DNA of 64,000 nucleotides from Synchiropus splendidus (lineage: Eukaryota > Chordata > Actinopteri > Syngnathiformes > Callionymidae), in the NCBI RefSeq assembly GCF_027744825.2, contig NC_071348.1, forward strand, positions 14,851,563-14,915,562. Direction: 5' to 3'. A model generated the notes under the pieces. It made no database searches, was not told the origin of the DNA, and saw only the letters and a list, made by a program, of their open reading frames with translations. Positions 20,401 through 34,029 of the stretch are shown in pieces. The stretch's first letter is position 1; the number at the start of each line of letters is the position of its first letter. Both the position numbers and the translations under genes were made by a program.

Positions 20401-21578
20401 TTTTGCTAACAAATAGATCTGTCATATTTCCTCATGTTATTGTTGTGGTCTCTCTCAGCATTGGTACTGACAGGGAAGTTATTTTCCAGCAAGTGCTGGC
20501 TTGTCCATCCTCTTCTGTTGGAGAGCTGAGCTCCAATTTTGGCCTCTTTAAGCCCTTTTGAATCCAGGCCAACACCACAGGTGTTACTGTTTTTCCTCCA
20601 ATTTTCCTCTCACCTGAATCCCCTGCAACTACTTGAATGTGGACACAGTAGTGAGTAGAGTCAATATACACTATGCATCATGTGCCATGATGACATACAG
20701 CAACAGTTGGCCTTCAAATCAACAAATGCAAGCTGGTCGGAAGGCTGCTGCGTGAAAGCTGGCAAAAACTCCTCAGGGGTGAAATTTTATTATGCTGGTG
20801 AATGACTGAATCAAAACGGAAAATGAACCTGGACAAATTATTGTAAATGCCAGTTGGTGATATTGAAAGTAAAAATGTTGAAATGTACATTCAAAAATAT
20901 GGCAAAAAGTTTTATAGTAAATCAAAGTACCAAAGTATTTGTGTTTTTTTTCCCTGCAGGCACTTGTACTTCCTCCAGATCAGAAGTGATATCAGAGAAG
21001 GGAGGTCGGTCATCTCCACATTCGCCTGATCACTGCTGTTCATTTCCAGTCTGGTCTAATGTGACAACATGCAATCCTATGGTTTAATTGCAGGTTACAG
21101 TGCCCGCTGAGTGCAGCTGTGGTGTTGGCCTCTTACGCTGTCCAGTGTAAGTTTTCTCACCTCTCTGTGGAGACTTGCATGATGAATGACCTCAAAGTAA
21201 CCATGAGTAATTCTCACTTTTGTGGGTGCTCTCCAGATGCTGTTGCAGATTATTTTCTGCTCATGTCTTTCCTTCACTGGCTGATTTTGTATTTCAATCA
21301 CCTGCAGCTGAGAAGGGGGACAACAATGCTAACCTTCCACCTGGCTACCTAGCCAAGTGCCACTTCATGCCTGAACAAGATGAGGACTTTGTATCGAAAG
21401 TGGAAGAGCTGCATCCCCAGCACAAGTAAATAGATCAAGTCAATGTTGACTGCATCAATTGGCCACAACATCATGACCGCCTGCCGTTATTACATTTATT
21501 AGAAACTGTCAAAGCATTTGTTTGTGTATTCTATGTGAAGGCTTTTGTCATTAAATTTGTTTATTCACCTCCCCTATA

Positions 21579-21640
<62 letters not shown>

Positions 21641-24600
21641 ACCTGCTTGAGCATGTTGTCACTCACACCATATATTTTTATGAATTTCATTACTCATCAC
21701 GTTGTGTTCATGTACTTTAAAGGGGTTTAAAGCAGAGTGAGGCGGAGCTGTGTTTTCTTAACACCGCCCGAACACTGGAGTTGTACGGCGTTGAGCTGCA
21801 TGCTGCCATGGTATTTTACTGCTTCTCAGTATGGATGAGTTTATTCATGAAATTAGATGTAACTTTCTGAGCCCCACTCTGTTTTCCCTCCAGCAGGACA
21901 CCAACAATGCCTCCCTGATGGTGGGCTTGGCCTCGAGTGGTGTTGCAGTATTCTGCAACATGATTTGTTCCAGTTTCTTTCCCTGGTGAGTGATTGGTAG
22001 AACAAATTGAAATGCTTATGGTGCTGGTTTTGCAGGTCCCCGGGGCATGCTGTTTTTAACAGACCCTCATTTCAATTTAGGGGCAACATCATCAAGATTT
22101 CTTTTAAGAGAAAACGCTTTCTTGTGCATTTGAAGCGTAAACATGTGAGTACTTCTTCTATAACTTTTTACAAAATCCCTACTGAAATGTAGTTCTCTCA
22201 TGTGCTTAGATATTAAAATATTCTCTAATATCTGTGTAATCTAATGTGACAATAAAATCGAGAAGAGTGTTACATTGTGTAGAAGAGAACATGGCCTGAC
22301 CGCTGTTCTTTGTCCCATCTCACCACAGTTGCTCTAGTTCTTATCGTGCTGTGACTCTCCTGCTGTTGATATCTTTGTTTATTGTCCTTGTGTATGTTGC
22401 AGGGTGAGACTCGGGACTGTGTAGTGTCTCTCACTCTTTCATGCCCAAAAACATGTAAGAACTTATGGAGGTCATGTGTGGACCATCACACATTTTTCAG
22501 CTCCAACAGAACAACCAGGAGCCTGAATCAGAATAGCAGCACTGTTCAAGCTTACAGAAAATTAATAACACAGCACCTGGGAATCAGCAACACTCACCCT
22601 GACAGGTCAGTTTGCATTAGCTTCAATTATATTCTATATATATATAAATATATTTTCAATTTTGTTGAACTCTGTAGTGGTCCTGTGTGCCACCGTGTTG
22701 TTGGAGGAATGGTGTGGAACCCTGCTGTGAAGCGATCATTATCATCTGAATGTCTTGAGACAAAAAGTCTTCCATCCAGATCACCACCAACTACACCCAA
22801 CTGGTATATGGGGCTGAATTGATCTTATAAAATGGCTTTGTTTATGGGCTAAACTTGATCATTACATTCATCAGGCGAAGTCCTAGAATTCGGCATGGCA
22901 TCCGGAGAAATCGTCCCTCTTCCATGGAGCTGTCCAACGATCTGAAAGACATGTCTGAAGGGGAAGACGTTTTCTACACATACAGGGCGTCGGTCAGTAG
23001 CAGCAAGGACGGTGATGAAAACACCTCACCAAATCAGTAAGGAAATGTAGAGCACCATGGACAAAATTAGTCCTTTTTGATCTTTCAATCATTTGCATGT
23101 AATAGAATTCTGTAGTGGTTTCAGTTTGAACTGAGACGTGCTGGTGTCAAGTGGTTAGCTAAGTGTGAGTACAAGTATGTGTACAAGTTAAATGATGCTA
23201 TCATGAATGTGTTGCTGGATGTGGAGTGCTGTTAAAAATCGGTTGTTGAATCAAGCCAAATAGCACTTTCAGCTGAATTCATAGTGCTGTTTAGGCCTGA
23301 CAAGTTCATACCTGTCTTTGTTTTTGCCAATGAAATGAGCTCCTCATATACTGCTGCACTGGTGAATATTCCAAACTACTAACTGGTGCATGTGTCGCAG
23401 GAAACCGTTTCAGCAGGGCCATTTCACTGCTGTACTCAGACACCATAGCAACTACACTGGAAAGATTTGAGCCTAGAATGGCTGTCTACGTGAAACACTT
23501 TTATGCACATCCTCCTCCTCATGTATATAGTATATAACAGAAGTTTACAGACACACAACACTTTTTTTTCTCTCTGTCTGAAGTTAAATCAGATTAAATG
23601 TCTCCTGTTTCAGGTCAGTTAGCATTACCAAAATTATTTCATTTTGCTAAATGCCACAATAATGGGTGAGTATATTTTAGAGTTCTTTTTTTATTTGTTC
23701 TTTGTCTTCAAGGTCAAAAGTTTACATACATTTTCTTGGTATTTAATAGCATTGCCTTTGAACTGCTTGACTTGGATCAAACGTTTTGGCTAAGCGTTCA
23801 CTAACTTCTGGCATTACTCTGCTGGAATTATGGGCCATTCCTTCTGACAGAAGTAGTGTAACTGACTCAAGTTTGTCAGTCGTCTTGCTCGCACACACCT
23901 CTTCTAATCTCCCCACAAAATTTCGATGAGATTCAGATCCAGGCTCTGTGATGGTCACTCAAAGACAGTGACCTTGTTGTCCTCAAGCCACTTTTTAGCA
24001 GTATGCTTAGGGTCATTGTCCATTTGGAAGACCCAACTTGTAGCTTCCTGGCTGATGTCTTGGCATATTGCCTTCATATTTCGCATATTGTCGTGCGCGA
24101 TGCCGGGCTGCTACAGGTACAAGCTCGTAAGTACGGGTGGATGTAAGTCGAGCAGGTGAAAAGTCGGATGTTGCTTGTATAAGCATTTTGGCACTTTAGG
24201 ATACCAAGTGCCACACGTAAGAAAACCTTCAACCACATCTGTTTTAATCTTGTGCAACATTATTATTAAATAGAATGAGAATTAAATTAATATCCTTCAG
24301 CACTGTTGGGGGAAACACTGATATGGTTGTATGGTTTTCACTGATACACAATGACTGTACAGGATAACAAAACAATTTTTTTAAATGTTAAAACTAGAAG
24401 TGACATTAAGTCTAAGACAGGTGATCAAATACTGTTTTGCAAAGTCTCACTTTAAATGTGTTGATTTTAATGTGTATACCCATCATTGTGTGACTGCACT
24501 TTTGGGCATTTTATTAAGTGGAGTCCACTTTTAAATATGCAGTTAATTAGGTTAATGTAGTTGTGACATTTTGTTATTTTTACTGTTCGCTAGGATTGAT

Positions 24601-27600
24601 GACGCTTCACTGACTGAAGACAGTTTTGGAGATGAAGATCAATTTAGCAGCCTCGAGTACAAGAAGACGGTCAGTTTGAAAACAATGCGTAGTAATCTAG
24701 GTGGATATTTCTGCTGAAATGTGTGTGTGTGTTCAGGGGACACTGAATGATGGAGATCTGCTTCTCATACGCCTAGCTCCGGATCAGGATGGAAAGTTTG
24801 GCTTCAATGTCAAAGTGAGTGTTTCTTAGTCACTCAGGGTGAGGTCTGCTTTAAGGTTTCTGCGCTCACATTTGATGACTCGACTGTTACAATGTTACAT
24901 TTCCTCACTCCTCCTAGGGTGGGGTGGATCAGAGGATGCCTCTAGCCATATCCCATGTTAAACCTGATTCTCCGGTAAGCACAGATGTCTTATGAAGTGT
25001 GAAACGGTGCATGTGACCTGGTGTGACGTAGCAATGCAAACACGTTTTCATGGAGATGATATATGTAATGACAACCCAGCGTTTCTAGGCAGGTCGATGT
25101 GAGCCAAAACTCTTGGAGGGAGACTTGGTGGTGCTCATTAACGGCCGAGACATTTCAGAGCACACACATGACCAGGTTGTCATGTTCATTCGAGCGAGCA
25201 GAGAATCTCACTCCAGAGAGTTGGCACTACTCATTAAACGTAAAGGTTTGTAAAGAAAAGTGCTGATGCATGGGATCAAAGTGTGCTCTCCTCATGACTT
25301 GTCTCATCAAATATCCCTCATGTCTCCCAATGTCCTTGAACTCCAGGTCCAGGTCGTCCTGCCGTCCTGCTGCAGCTTCCTCCGGCCCTGACTCTCAACA
25401 CCCAATTACAAGGGGACAAGCCACATTCCCCCAGCCAGTCTGAGCAGGTCATCACACTTGAGGAGTCAATGAAACAGCTGGATAGAGGAATACAGTCTGG
25501 AACGCACTGTTTTCATTTTGAGGTATTTTAAAATGCAAGGGGGCGTTCAAGAGAAAATGAATATTTTAAAGTGCAATCATACAAACTCAAATATACAAAT
25601 GTATGGTCTTTGTTGCATAATGCCTTGTCAGTTTAGTCGGGCATCATAAGTTGAAATCTACTGGACTTCCAGACTATAAGGCTGCTTTTTTCTCACGCTC
25701 TGAACCCAGCATCTTAAAGAACATGGATTTTTACAGGCAAATGAGCCACAGGTGTTTTGTTTACATTTAAGCGCTCAATGCGCTGTTTTCGCCCCATGTG
25801 TATTACTCCTGGCCACTTCTCCAGTGTTCCCAGGAACAGCAGAAGTGGCCAGAAGTGATGTCCATAAAGCGCTTCAATATTAATAAAACACTAGTGATTT
25901 CATTGCTAGGATGATGCACGCTCGCAACACAATCACTTTGTTTTCATCATTAGTCAGTCTTGATGCTTGCCCCTTTTTCAAAACTAGTTCATAAGTGATA
26001 TTCCATATCCACACAGAATTCACTGACCTTTCTACAGCATACGGTTGTACTGGCGGCTTTTAGACAAGTGTGTATGGATGTGCATTCTTCTGCGCTGACA
26101 TATACAACATTGAACCGTGTATAAAATACAACAAAAACAACAATACAACATAAACAACAACAAAAACATAAGTGTCAGGTTAACAATGCTAGTGCAGGTT
26201 AACGGCAAGAGTGCCAACTATTAAAGTGCAACTAGGAATGTAAGAGTTCCGCTTCCTGGTGGATGGCACTGTCCGTCAGTCAGCTGGTTCGGTCTGCAGA
26301 CTTTGCAGACTTTCATCCTGATGGTATCAGATTGAAGAGGCTGATATGACAACATGCAATAAGACAAAGAAAAACTATAGCATGGGAAAAAATTGTTATG
26401 CTTTAAAGAGAAGCCAGTATTTTGATCTGAGATATTCGCTTACTCATTTTCTATCTAAACAGAATTTGTACCGACGGAAGCCTGGCATGTCACTGAATTG
26501 TGCTCGCCTCCCTGAAAACATGGACAAGAATCGGTATAAAGATGTTTTGCCATGTGAGTGTGTGTACCTAAATGTCACCCTCTTTGCGATCCACAATTGA
26601 TGATGAAATATAAATGTTTTCCATTCAGATGATGCCACCAGGGTCACGCTGCAGGGCCAGGATGATTACATAAATGCCAGTCACATCACTGTAAGTATTC
26701 CGCAGACAAAGCAGACGCACATCTTTTTTTGTTCTGTGTTCGCACTGTTTGGTCTGTTTTACAGGTGTCACCCCCAGAATCTGGTCTTCGTTTACGGTAT
26801 GTTGCAGCCCAGGGTCCACTGCCGCAGACCTGCTCTCACTTTTGGCAGACCGTCTGGGAACAGCATTGTCACACTGTCATCATGCTGACAACTCTGACGG
26901 AGAGAGGGCGGGTACATACAAATCGACTCCTGCTGTAATTATTGACATTTGAACTAGAAAAAACAATCAGATTGCTACATAGTATCCAGAGAACGTGTGA
27001 ATGAGGTGATAAGTGAAATAAGTTTCAAGGTGACAAAGCCAAAGGTTTTTCAAGGTCTTCCTGAATAATGCTGCCTATCTCTCTCTTGTTGCCTAGCAAC
27101 AAAATGCTGTCATTAGTTAATCATTCTGCTAATGTTTTCCACCACAGTTTGCTTTTTATGCTTGAGATGCACATGGAAAAACACAAGGACAAGTTAGCTT
27201 GCATCCTGCGACTGATACATTTTCTTTGTGGGTAAAATAACAGCATGGAGTTCACTTTCCTGTGAGTTGAGGGCCGCTCATGTGGTGCCACTTGTGACTG
27301 AAGAATGCGATATTATTTGGTCTCATTGCAGACTAAGTGCCACCAGTACTGGCCTCATCCCCCGGAAACAAAGGATTATGGCCACATGCAGGTGAAGTGC
27401 CATTCAGAAGAGTGTAACCTGGCGTATGTGACAAGACGGTTCACGCTGATCCACACACAGGTAGAGAAGGGTTTTGGTTAAGTATTTTTTGTTTACAAGG
27501 GCATGCTCAACTTCTTCTTTCACATGGGGCCCCTCTCGACAAGATGACTCTCACATGACACTGACATTTAACAGCTCTAATCGCAAGCTGAAAGATAAAT

Positions 27601-30600
27601 GATCAACATCTTTGGATAATATTGCTGCCAAGATGTAGCTCATCAACACAGTGTTAAACTTGAGAGTGGTAGTTCATCACTTTAATTACTGCAGCAGTAA
27701 TGCCTTAATCACATTTAATGTCTGAAAGCAGCAGGCAAATAAGCTACAGAACTTCACTCTGATGTCCCTTCATTCAGCCATTCATAGCTTTAACTGCTGT
27801 TACAGTAACCTGGCTGAAGTCAGGTTTAACACAAGACCTCTGCCATAAACTGTATTGTTTTCCAGTCTCAAATAAAAAATAATTACACTTCTACTATTAG
27901 TACAGCGCTTTAACGATTAGCTGTTCTTACAAGATCACCTCTGTAGAATTGCTATTATCTTTCAATGCTAAATGTCTTATTCACTCTGTACTGTGAAGGA
28001 GCTAGAGAAAGCAGTCTTCCACATATTCATCGTGCCATGTTGTATTCCATAGTCTACTGGGAAACATTGCAAAACATGGAACTGTGCACAGAGCCACTTG
28101 CTTCTGTTTAGTGAGGTTCACTATTAACCATTGAATTGAAGGGAATGCAATAGCTTGTACGGGATATCACAATGATAGTATCCAACCAGTTGGGCCGAGG
28201 AAATGTAGTGAAATGTGTGGGAAATGTGTATCATAAGGAGTGAATGTTGCAAGTCCCCCAAAAATGACATTAGTTACGTCCACTTACTGAAAACCTGTAC
28301 TTAATTATTAAGGTTAAGGTATTCATACATGGTGCTCTCAACCACTGCTATTGATGGAAGCTTAATTTTCTGTTTTTTCTATTTTCTGTCCTACAAAGCC
28401 TTCGAATGTAAAAGGTGGAGGCGTGTTTTAGTTTAGTCAAGCTGCATTTCATTTATTTTGTGAAAAGGCTGCCACCGTCAGTTTTTGTCTTCTTGAAAAG
28501 CAAACCAGTCGCGCAGCTCCTAATCTAACTGCTTTCACATTACAAACCGAGTAGTTTCATTGGTGCCCTGCTTCAAAGACACCCTTTTATTGAACACGCA
28601 TTCACGACTTCAACTCAGCAATGCGTTGATAGTGTTATCAGTAACGCTGTAACTGCGGTGCAGTCGTCTGGCAAAAATAAATTCAGTTCCTATTCTGCCC
28701 ACTTTTTCAATGCTAAATTATTCATATTCAGTGATGCTTTTAAAGAAACCCTGTGCTGTTCTCTGCATGTTCAAATATATTTATAACTATCACTCATGGT
28801 TAAACACAGCACAGTTCGAATGCCACTATTGAAAGAGGGTGGATAATTGGGCTTTAAATGACATACATGCTGTATGAAGCGCCTACACTTTAGTGCCCTG
28901 TCGTTGCCATATGCCTGGTAACATTGGTCACCACAGGCCACAGGACATTAGAACAGCCAAAACACAGTTGTCGTCATGTGGGTTGGCTCTTGTGGGTTGC
29001 TTGTGTGCCTATGGTTGGATGTGCAAATATCCTTGCCTGTGCAAGATTTTGACGTGTGTCTGACAGGCGATTATGTGCCTGAAAGATGTCATGCATTTCC
29101 ACATAGCTATCAACAGCGAGCAGGTAAATGTGCCTTTACTCAAGCAAGTGAAAAGTATGAATGCACACTCTGCAGCGTGGGCCCATCTGTTCCTCTGTCG
29201 GAGCGAGTTATTCCCCGCATGGACCCAGAGGGCACATACACATGATCAACTCTGCTATCCTTCTTTTTTGCAGCTCTAGTCTTCTCCTCCCTCCATTGTA
29301 CATCCCACTGCGTCACTGTGCACCTCCTAAACTGGTGACAACCCATGGTCACATGCACTTCAGTTGTGTCTGCTTTTCCCTGGAATTTCTTTTATAATCT
29401 TGAGCATGATTATGTTTCCTTAAAAAAAAATTACTTTATATGTGTGTACCAGCGGGGTGAGGAAAGAGCTGTCACACATCTGCAGTACGTGGCATGGCCT
29501 GACCATGGAGTACCTGATGACCCTTCAGACTTCCTACTGTTCATCAACTCGGTCCGGGCGAGAAGGAAGGATGATGAGCCACTAATGGTTCACTGCAGGT
29601 AACCCACATAAACACAATGTAATTCAGTCCAAACTAAGCTTCTTAAAATATCTTCTATTTGACCTAATGCTGTTTACTGGATCTACTAGCGCTGGAATCG
29701 GACGGACAGGTGTTTTGATAACCATGGAAGCAGCCCTGGCACTTGTGGATCAGGGTCAGCCAGTGTTCCCACTAGACATTGTGAAGACCTTGAGGGATCA
29801 GCGAGCCATGATGGTACAGACCACGGTACGACACACTGCCTGTTTCTTAACTGATGCTCTGTCACCTGAGGTGACATTATTCTTACACATCATGACTCAT
29901 TCAACATTGTAAACTTACATTTTTAGTTTTATTAGAAATAGTAAAAGGAATCTGAATGTTACTGCATAGAAAATAGCAGTGAGCGAGTCTATTATTTTGT
30001 TTTTTTTCTTAATTTTAAGTTAAAAATGGTTATTAATAGGGGAATTCATCTTGCTTGCGTTACTTATTTACACCAGATAGTGATAACAATATCAGCAGCT
30101 GTCAGTTATTTATGCAGGAAAAAAAAACATGACTCATAATATATTTTTTACCCTCTGATCTTTCATTGAATTCCCTGTATCTGCTTCAATTTTTTTGATG
30201 CATGTAAGTTGCCAGATTCATTGCTGACATGGTCAGTCTCTGTCTACAAAACAGCATGTTGAATGTTGAAGGTTGAAGGTGTCATGATATTGCCATTATA
30301 GGTGTACATCAAAATCAGCACTGATTAGGGGTGTAACAAAATACTAACCGTACGAATCAATACGAAAGGTGAAACAAGGTCCACAATGCAAAAAACAAAA
30401 TTAAACATAACATAAAATATAAATTTTAAAAAATATCACCAAATGGAGATATCGCAAATAAGTTGGTGGTCACAGTGTGACCTTGTGGTTGTGTTAAAAA
30501 TCCATTTAACACAAAGATTTATAATGCAGGATTGATTTTGAGGATTTGTACTTCATGAAAGTCCACTGAAGTAGAAGTTTGACTGACTAGCAATAATTAC

Positions 30601-32231
30601 ATTTCATTGTGAACCACAGAGCAAAGTAGAATTAGGAAACTGCAGTAAAATATCTCCAAAGTCAGTCATGTGAGAGATACTACCTTGAGCTCTCATCTAT
30701 GCTTTGGCAGATCTTTGTAAAATATTTGTACATTTCAAAAGCTTCCCACTTAGTATTTTAAAATTAGGCTACAGAGTAAAAATACTCGACTCACATTTAA
30801 TGTGAATAATCCATTTTAATGATGATTTGTTGTTGCTTGGACAGACAATTGATACATTTGCATACAATGTCCATAAAATTTGGCTTGAATTTAAAAAAAG
30901 GAACATTCCAATAGAATAATTTACATGAATAAAGAAATTAAATGGAAAAGGCATTTTGACTCACAGGAAGGAATTCATGACCTCCTTTGTTTTGAGTCGT
31001 GGTCTCGTCTACTGTCTTCTACTCATGTTTGTTGTCTAGCCACCGGCACAAGAGCTCTGTGTTTCAGGACTCAAGCACAATGGAGATTTCTGAAAATTAT
31101 TTTTTATATTTTAGTTTGTGTTTCTTCCAATTTTGTATCCTTTTTTGTGGCACGGAATTACGTATTAATACTGACCATGTGGCCCAGATTTGGACCCCAG
31201 GCTTTAAGTTTGATGAATGTGTGGCGGAGTATCTGCTCTGCTGCCACAGTAAATCCAGCTCTAGGTTTTTTGAGGGCTCATGACAGGATGATGCTCATCG
31301 CTGTGATAAATAATGTTAGAAGTCAAATGCTTTTGGGAGGCCATCAGAAATGCATTGGTTAGAAAGACCCACAGGAACAATCTGATGCTGTGTGGAGTTT
31401 TCAGCTAGTATAGAGTATGTGGGATATGATGCAGATGTAGGTTGACCCTGTCTGAGTGAAGGATGATTGACATTGCACTTGTTAGTGGTGTGGAGAAATT
31501 CAACTGTCACAAGATGTGATCACTGACTGCCATACCCACAAGGCAAGTCTTCATTGCTGAGGTCTTCTAGACCAGGACAAACTTTCTGTCACAGTTGGGC
31601 TAGAGGTGCTATTTTGGCGCCGACATCATCATACATACCCTGTTTAGAATTGTTGTTATGTAGAGAGAATTTCTTTGTACATTTTTTGACATTTTGTGAG
31701 TCATTTAATTGTTTATTGTTGGTGATAGTAGCATTACATATAAAAGCTGAGGGCGGAAGCCTCAGGGTTGGTCTTTTAGGGAGAGGGAATTCTGTTGGAA
31801 ATTTGACAGCCCTCATGTCAGAAGCCTAATGCTCGGTCAGCGCGGCTCCGACGATCTTCCCTTTTTTAGAAATGTCCCTCAGGCATTTCCCTCTGTGATG
31901 TTTTCATGCTGATGGAACACGTCTTCAGGTTTCACTCATTTGTTTGTGTGTCAGTCATGGAAAAATATGCACATGCAGGCATGCACTGAGGCAGGCTTAG
32001 CATCTCTCTCCAACTTTCGGGAAACCATTTGCTAAGGTTGGCAGTTTGTGGATAGAGAAGAATGTTGCTGATACTATCCTGTAAATGAAGTGTGATTTTG
32101 TGTGTGTCTTATAGTCCCAGTTCCAGTTCATTTGTGAGGCTATTCTTCGAGTGTACAAAGAAAAACAAGGCTCCAGAGCACCATTGTCCAAACCAGGGAC
32201 AATCATACCAGAGCTGCCTCATCTCAAGTGA
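17427..32231 (+). CDS. ptpn3: Protein tyrosine phosphatase non-receptor type 3 (FERM-PDZ-PTP)
   Basis: A cytosolic, membrane-cytoskeleton-linked tyrosine phosphatase (PTPH1). Exons: 17427-17495, 19266-19400, 19516-19558, 20101-20182, 20960-21004, 21094-21146, 21308-21425, 21723-21810, 21894-21985, 22081-22144, 22403-22605, 22678-22803, 22875-23036, 24594-24669, 24737-24814, 24918-24974, 25089-25245, 25347-25522, 26463-26553, 26629-26690, 26765-26911, 27332-27460, 29453-29598, 29690-29825, 32115-32231. The total is 883 aa; the human protein is about 913. FERM is about 8-290, PDZ 460-548 (FGFNVKGGVDQ) and PTP 609-870. Catalytic features are intact: KNRY 630-633, WPD with Asp768, [10 protein letters not shown] with Cys799 and Arg805, and QTTSQ. 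Linker words [13 protein letters not shown] and [10 protein letters not shown] favour PTPN3 over PTPN4. The usual ~20-residue N-terminal leader was not found, so the start is the first in-frame Met. Confidence 0.93.
18124..19042 (+). mobile_element. RTE-like LINE fragment in ptpn3 intron 1, with (GAA)n tail
   Basis: The plus strand reads a reverse-transcriptase 3' half: [19 protein letters not shown], then [13 protein letters not shown] (the F-A-D-D box), [13 protein letters not shown], and [15 protein letters not shown]. An in-frame TAG at 18733 interrupts it before the final TGA near 19000. It ends in AAAAGAAGAAGAAGAAGAAG, the probable 3' tail. The 5' half is missing. A long antisense open frame (18096-18923) is its shadow. 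Confidence 0.85.
19559..20959 (+). other. ptpn3 introns 3 and 4, nothing recognised
   Basis: Two introns (19559-20100 and 20183-20959) flank the 82-bp exon at 20101-20182. No repeat family, RNA gene or extra exon was recognised. Confidence 0.55.
21581..21639. repeat. (TCTG)n tetranucleotide microsatellite, about 15 units
   Basis: A perfect TCTG array inside ptpn3, 84 bases before the exon at 21723. Because it is pyrimidine-rich it may extend the polypyrimidine context of that exon's acceptor; this is inference. Confidence 0.95.
23520..24110 (-). mobile_element. Degraded Tc1/mariner (Sleeping Beauty-like) transposon relic
   Basis: On the minus strand a broken transposase frame reads [20 protein letters not shown], a stop, then [16 protein letters not shown] and another stop. 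This is the C-terminal half of a Tc1-type transposase with its DPKHT and LNLIE (normally LNPIE) catalytic surroundings. An inverted-repeat-like end (AACAGAAGTTTACAGACAC) is at about 23536, with a second GTTTACATACATT copy near 23710. The other end was not found. It lies in the ptpn3 intron between 23037 and 24593. Confidence 0.78.
25523..26462 (+). other. ptpn3 intron between PDZ linker and phosphatase domain, nothing recognised
   Basis: This 940-bp intron has no recognisable element. A short AAC-rich run lies at 26124-26165. Confidence 0.55.
27461..29452 (+). other. Large ptpn3 intron inside the phosphatase domain, nothing recognised
   Basis: This 2-kb intron separates the exon ending FTLIHTQ (27460) from the exon holding the WPD loop (29453). 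The short open frames at 28976-29397 lack splice context and domain signatures. Confidence 0.6.
29826..32114 (+). other. Last ptpn3 intron; possible hAT-like end near 30328
   Basis: This 2.3-kb intron precedes the final exon. TAGGGGTGTAACAAAATACT (about 30327) resembles the terminus of fish hAT-type non-autonomous elements, but no partner end was found. Open frames at 30925-31362 and 31554-31829 match nothing I know. Confidence 0.4.
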
Positions 32232-32542
32232 TTATCCAGCGTGCTGTGTCATATCGTCCGGATCAGAACACAGACTGGACAATGAGACGCATCAGTCCAC
32301 CACTGTTGGTGACAATCTTATACCTAGTCTGCCTTAGATCAATTCTCAAGGAGCCAACAAGATTCTTGGAGTGAGCTGATTATAGCTGTCCACGAAGCCT
32401 CTCAGGATCGTGCCACAACTTGTTTGACGGCTAGATTCTCTTGGACTACCAGGATCCATATGTTCTGAGAAAAAAAAAAAACTTGTTCATGTACGTTAAC
32501 TTGCTACCAGTATACTTTTCCTCGTAAATTATTAAGACACTA

Positions 32543-32548
32543 AATAAA
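32543..32548 (+). terminator. ptpn3 polyadenylation signal
   Basis: AATAAA lies 312 bases after the ptpn3 stop codon. A second AATAAA occurs near 32701. Confidence 0.6.
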
Positions 32549-32749
32549 CACCTGATTTATACATGTCTGTCTGTTCTGTCATTCATTTCAAGCAATGCAA
32601 AACTATCTTTATTGGATTGAAATTTCTCTGACGTGATTTAGCTTCTTACTGAAGACATGAGGAGCTGTGTCATCTGTCAGTGACTTGATTCAAGTAATCT
32701 AATAAAGCTGTGTGATTGATACTTGCTTTCCACCGCATTGTACACTTGT

Positions 32750-33125
32750 TTATATAAGTTTATTATATAATGCTAACCCAGATGCTAGATATTCTAAAAT
32801 GTCGGTCACGAGTGGACATAGAGTAAAGGTAAGGAGACAAACTGAATCTTGTGTGATCGATAGTGCAAAGGCAAGTTTCGTGGAACTGTAGTGGGCCCAG
32901 TTTGTGAATATTCTCCTCAATTGACTACAGGTTGCTTATAATATTTAGCAACAATTTTATAATAGTGAGGAATAAAAGATCTGTAAGCCACACTGCCCAC
33001 GTCATCTTGAAATGTTACAACATTACAGCCATTTCAGTGAGAAAAAGATGGAATGAATGATGCAACAACAAAGAAAAGTGTGATGGAAAGTTCTATTCCT
33101 GTTTTGTGAATGAATCCACTGTACA

Positions 33126-33209
<84 letters not shown>

Positions 33210-33560
33210 CAGCGTTTCTTATGACATGGATATCTGAGGTATTTTAGTAATAGTATTTATTAAATAAATTCTAATTTTACACATTTTTCATAAAATACTT
33301 TCCTTACAAGACAAAATTTACAAAAAGCACAACTCAACAAAGAAATTCGAAAAGAACTGATACAGTTTTGCCCCCAAACAGTTTGTAGTTGTCCTGTCTG
33401 CTTTTGACAGGAACTACAGTGCAGAGGAATACAGTACTAGCAATGCGAGCATATGTGTGAGAGAATGCATGTGCAGCCTTGTAATAATAATCGTTATTAA
33501 TAATCTTGTGCAGCAATGTGGGGCAGGGCTCTGCGCTTTCGGCTCAGTTGACCAGTAGGG
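32750..33560. other. Intergenic DNA between ptpn3 and epb41l4b, with a (TA)n array
   Basis: No gene was seen. The interval contains an 80-bp (TA)n run at 33129-33208. The two FERM genes are separated by only about 1.8 kb, stop to start. Confidence 0.6.
33129..33208. repeat. (TA)n microsatellite, 40 units
   Basis: An uninterrupted TA array between ptpn3 and epb41l4b. Confidence 0.96.
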
Positions 33561-34029
33561 GCACTGTTTCCTCTAAACTACACGCACAGAAGTTTGTTCA
33601 GGCTGTGTGTGTACGCATGCGCAGGAGAGGCTGTTTGTCCAGTTTCTCTGGTCGACTTTTACCTGTGAGGTAGTTTCGGTTCGCAGCTGGGACCAAGACC
33701 CGACAACAAGTCGGAACCAGAACTTCCCACCGCCGTCCCGCTGAGCCGAAGACGTATTTACACGGGAGTCGCGACATCGAGCGCGGCAGGCGGAAGGTGC
33801 TGCTGGCAGGACTGAGCAGGAGGTGACACTTCTGGATGGTTGGAAATCAACCGGTTGAAGCCTGGGGGGGTCCACATGCGTGACTTTCATTAGTATGCGC
33901 CTGGAGTCCCGGAGCTGCAGCCGGAGGACGGAGCGGCAGTCCTGAAGCCTCCACTCCCGCTGAGTGACTTCGCGCCCCGGGGAGGACGACACCAAGGCTA
34001 CTGAGGCTATAGCTGTCTGGACCAGGAAG
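33560..34029 (+). promoter_or_regulatory. GC/CpG-rich promoter and 5' UTR of epb41l4b
   Basis: GC content rises sharply from about 33590 and stays high through the first coding exon, in contrast to the AT-rich flanks. There is no TATA box. This is typical of a CpG-island promoter. The exact transcription start cannot be read from sequence. Confidence 0.6.

Noticed and set aside
22382..22822. Continuous 146-codon frame through two ptpn3 exons and the intron between
   Set aside because: The short 72-bp intron happens to be open in that frame. The GT-AG sites at 22606 and 22677 give the conserved PTPN3 sequence.
31554..31829. Plus-strand 91-codon frame in the last ptpn3 intron
   Set aside because: No homology recognised, no acceptor/donor pair that fits the flanking exon phase, and unremarkable composition.
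33964..34029. Extension of epb41l4b upstream of ATG 34030
   Set aside because: The open frame begins at a GTG, not an ATG. The [13 protein letters not shown] start matches the known EPB41L4B N-terminus.
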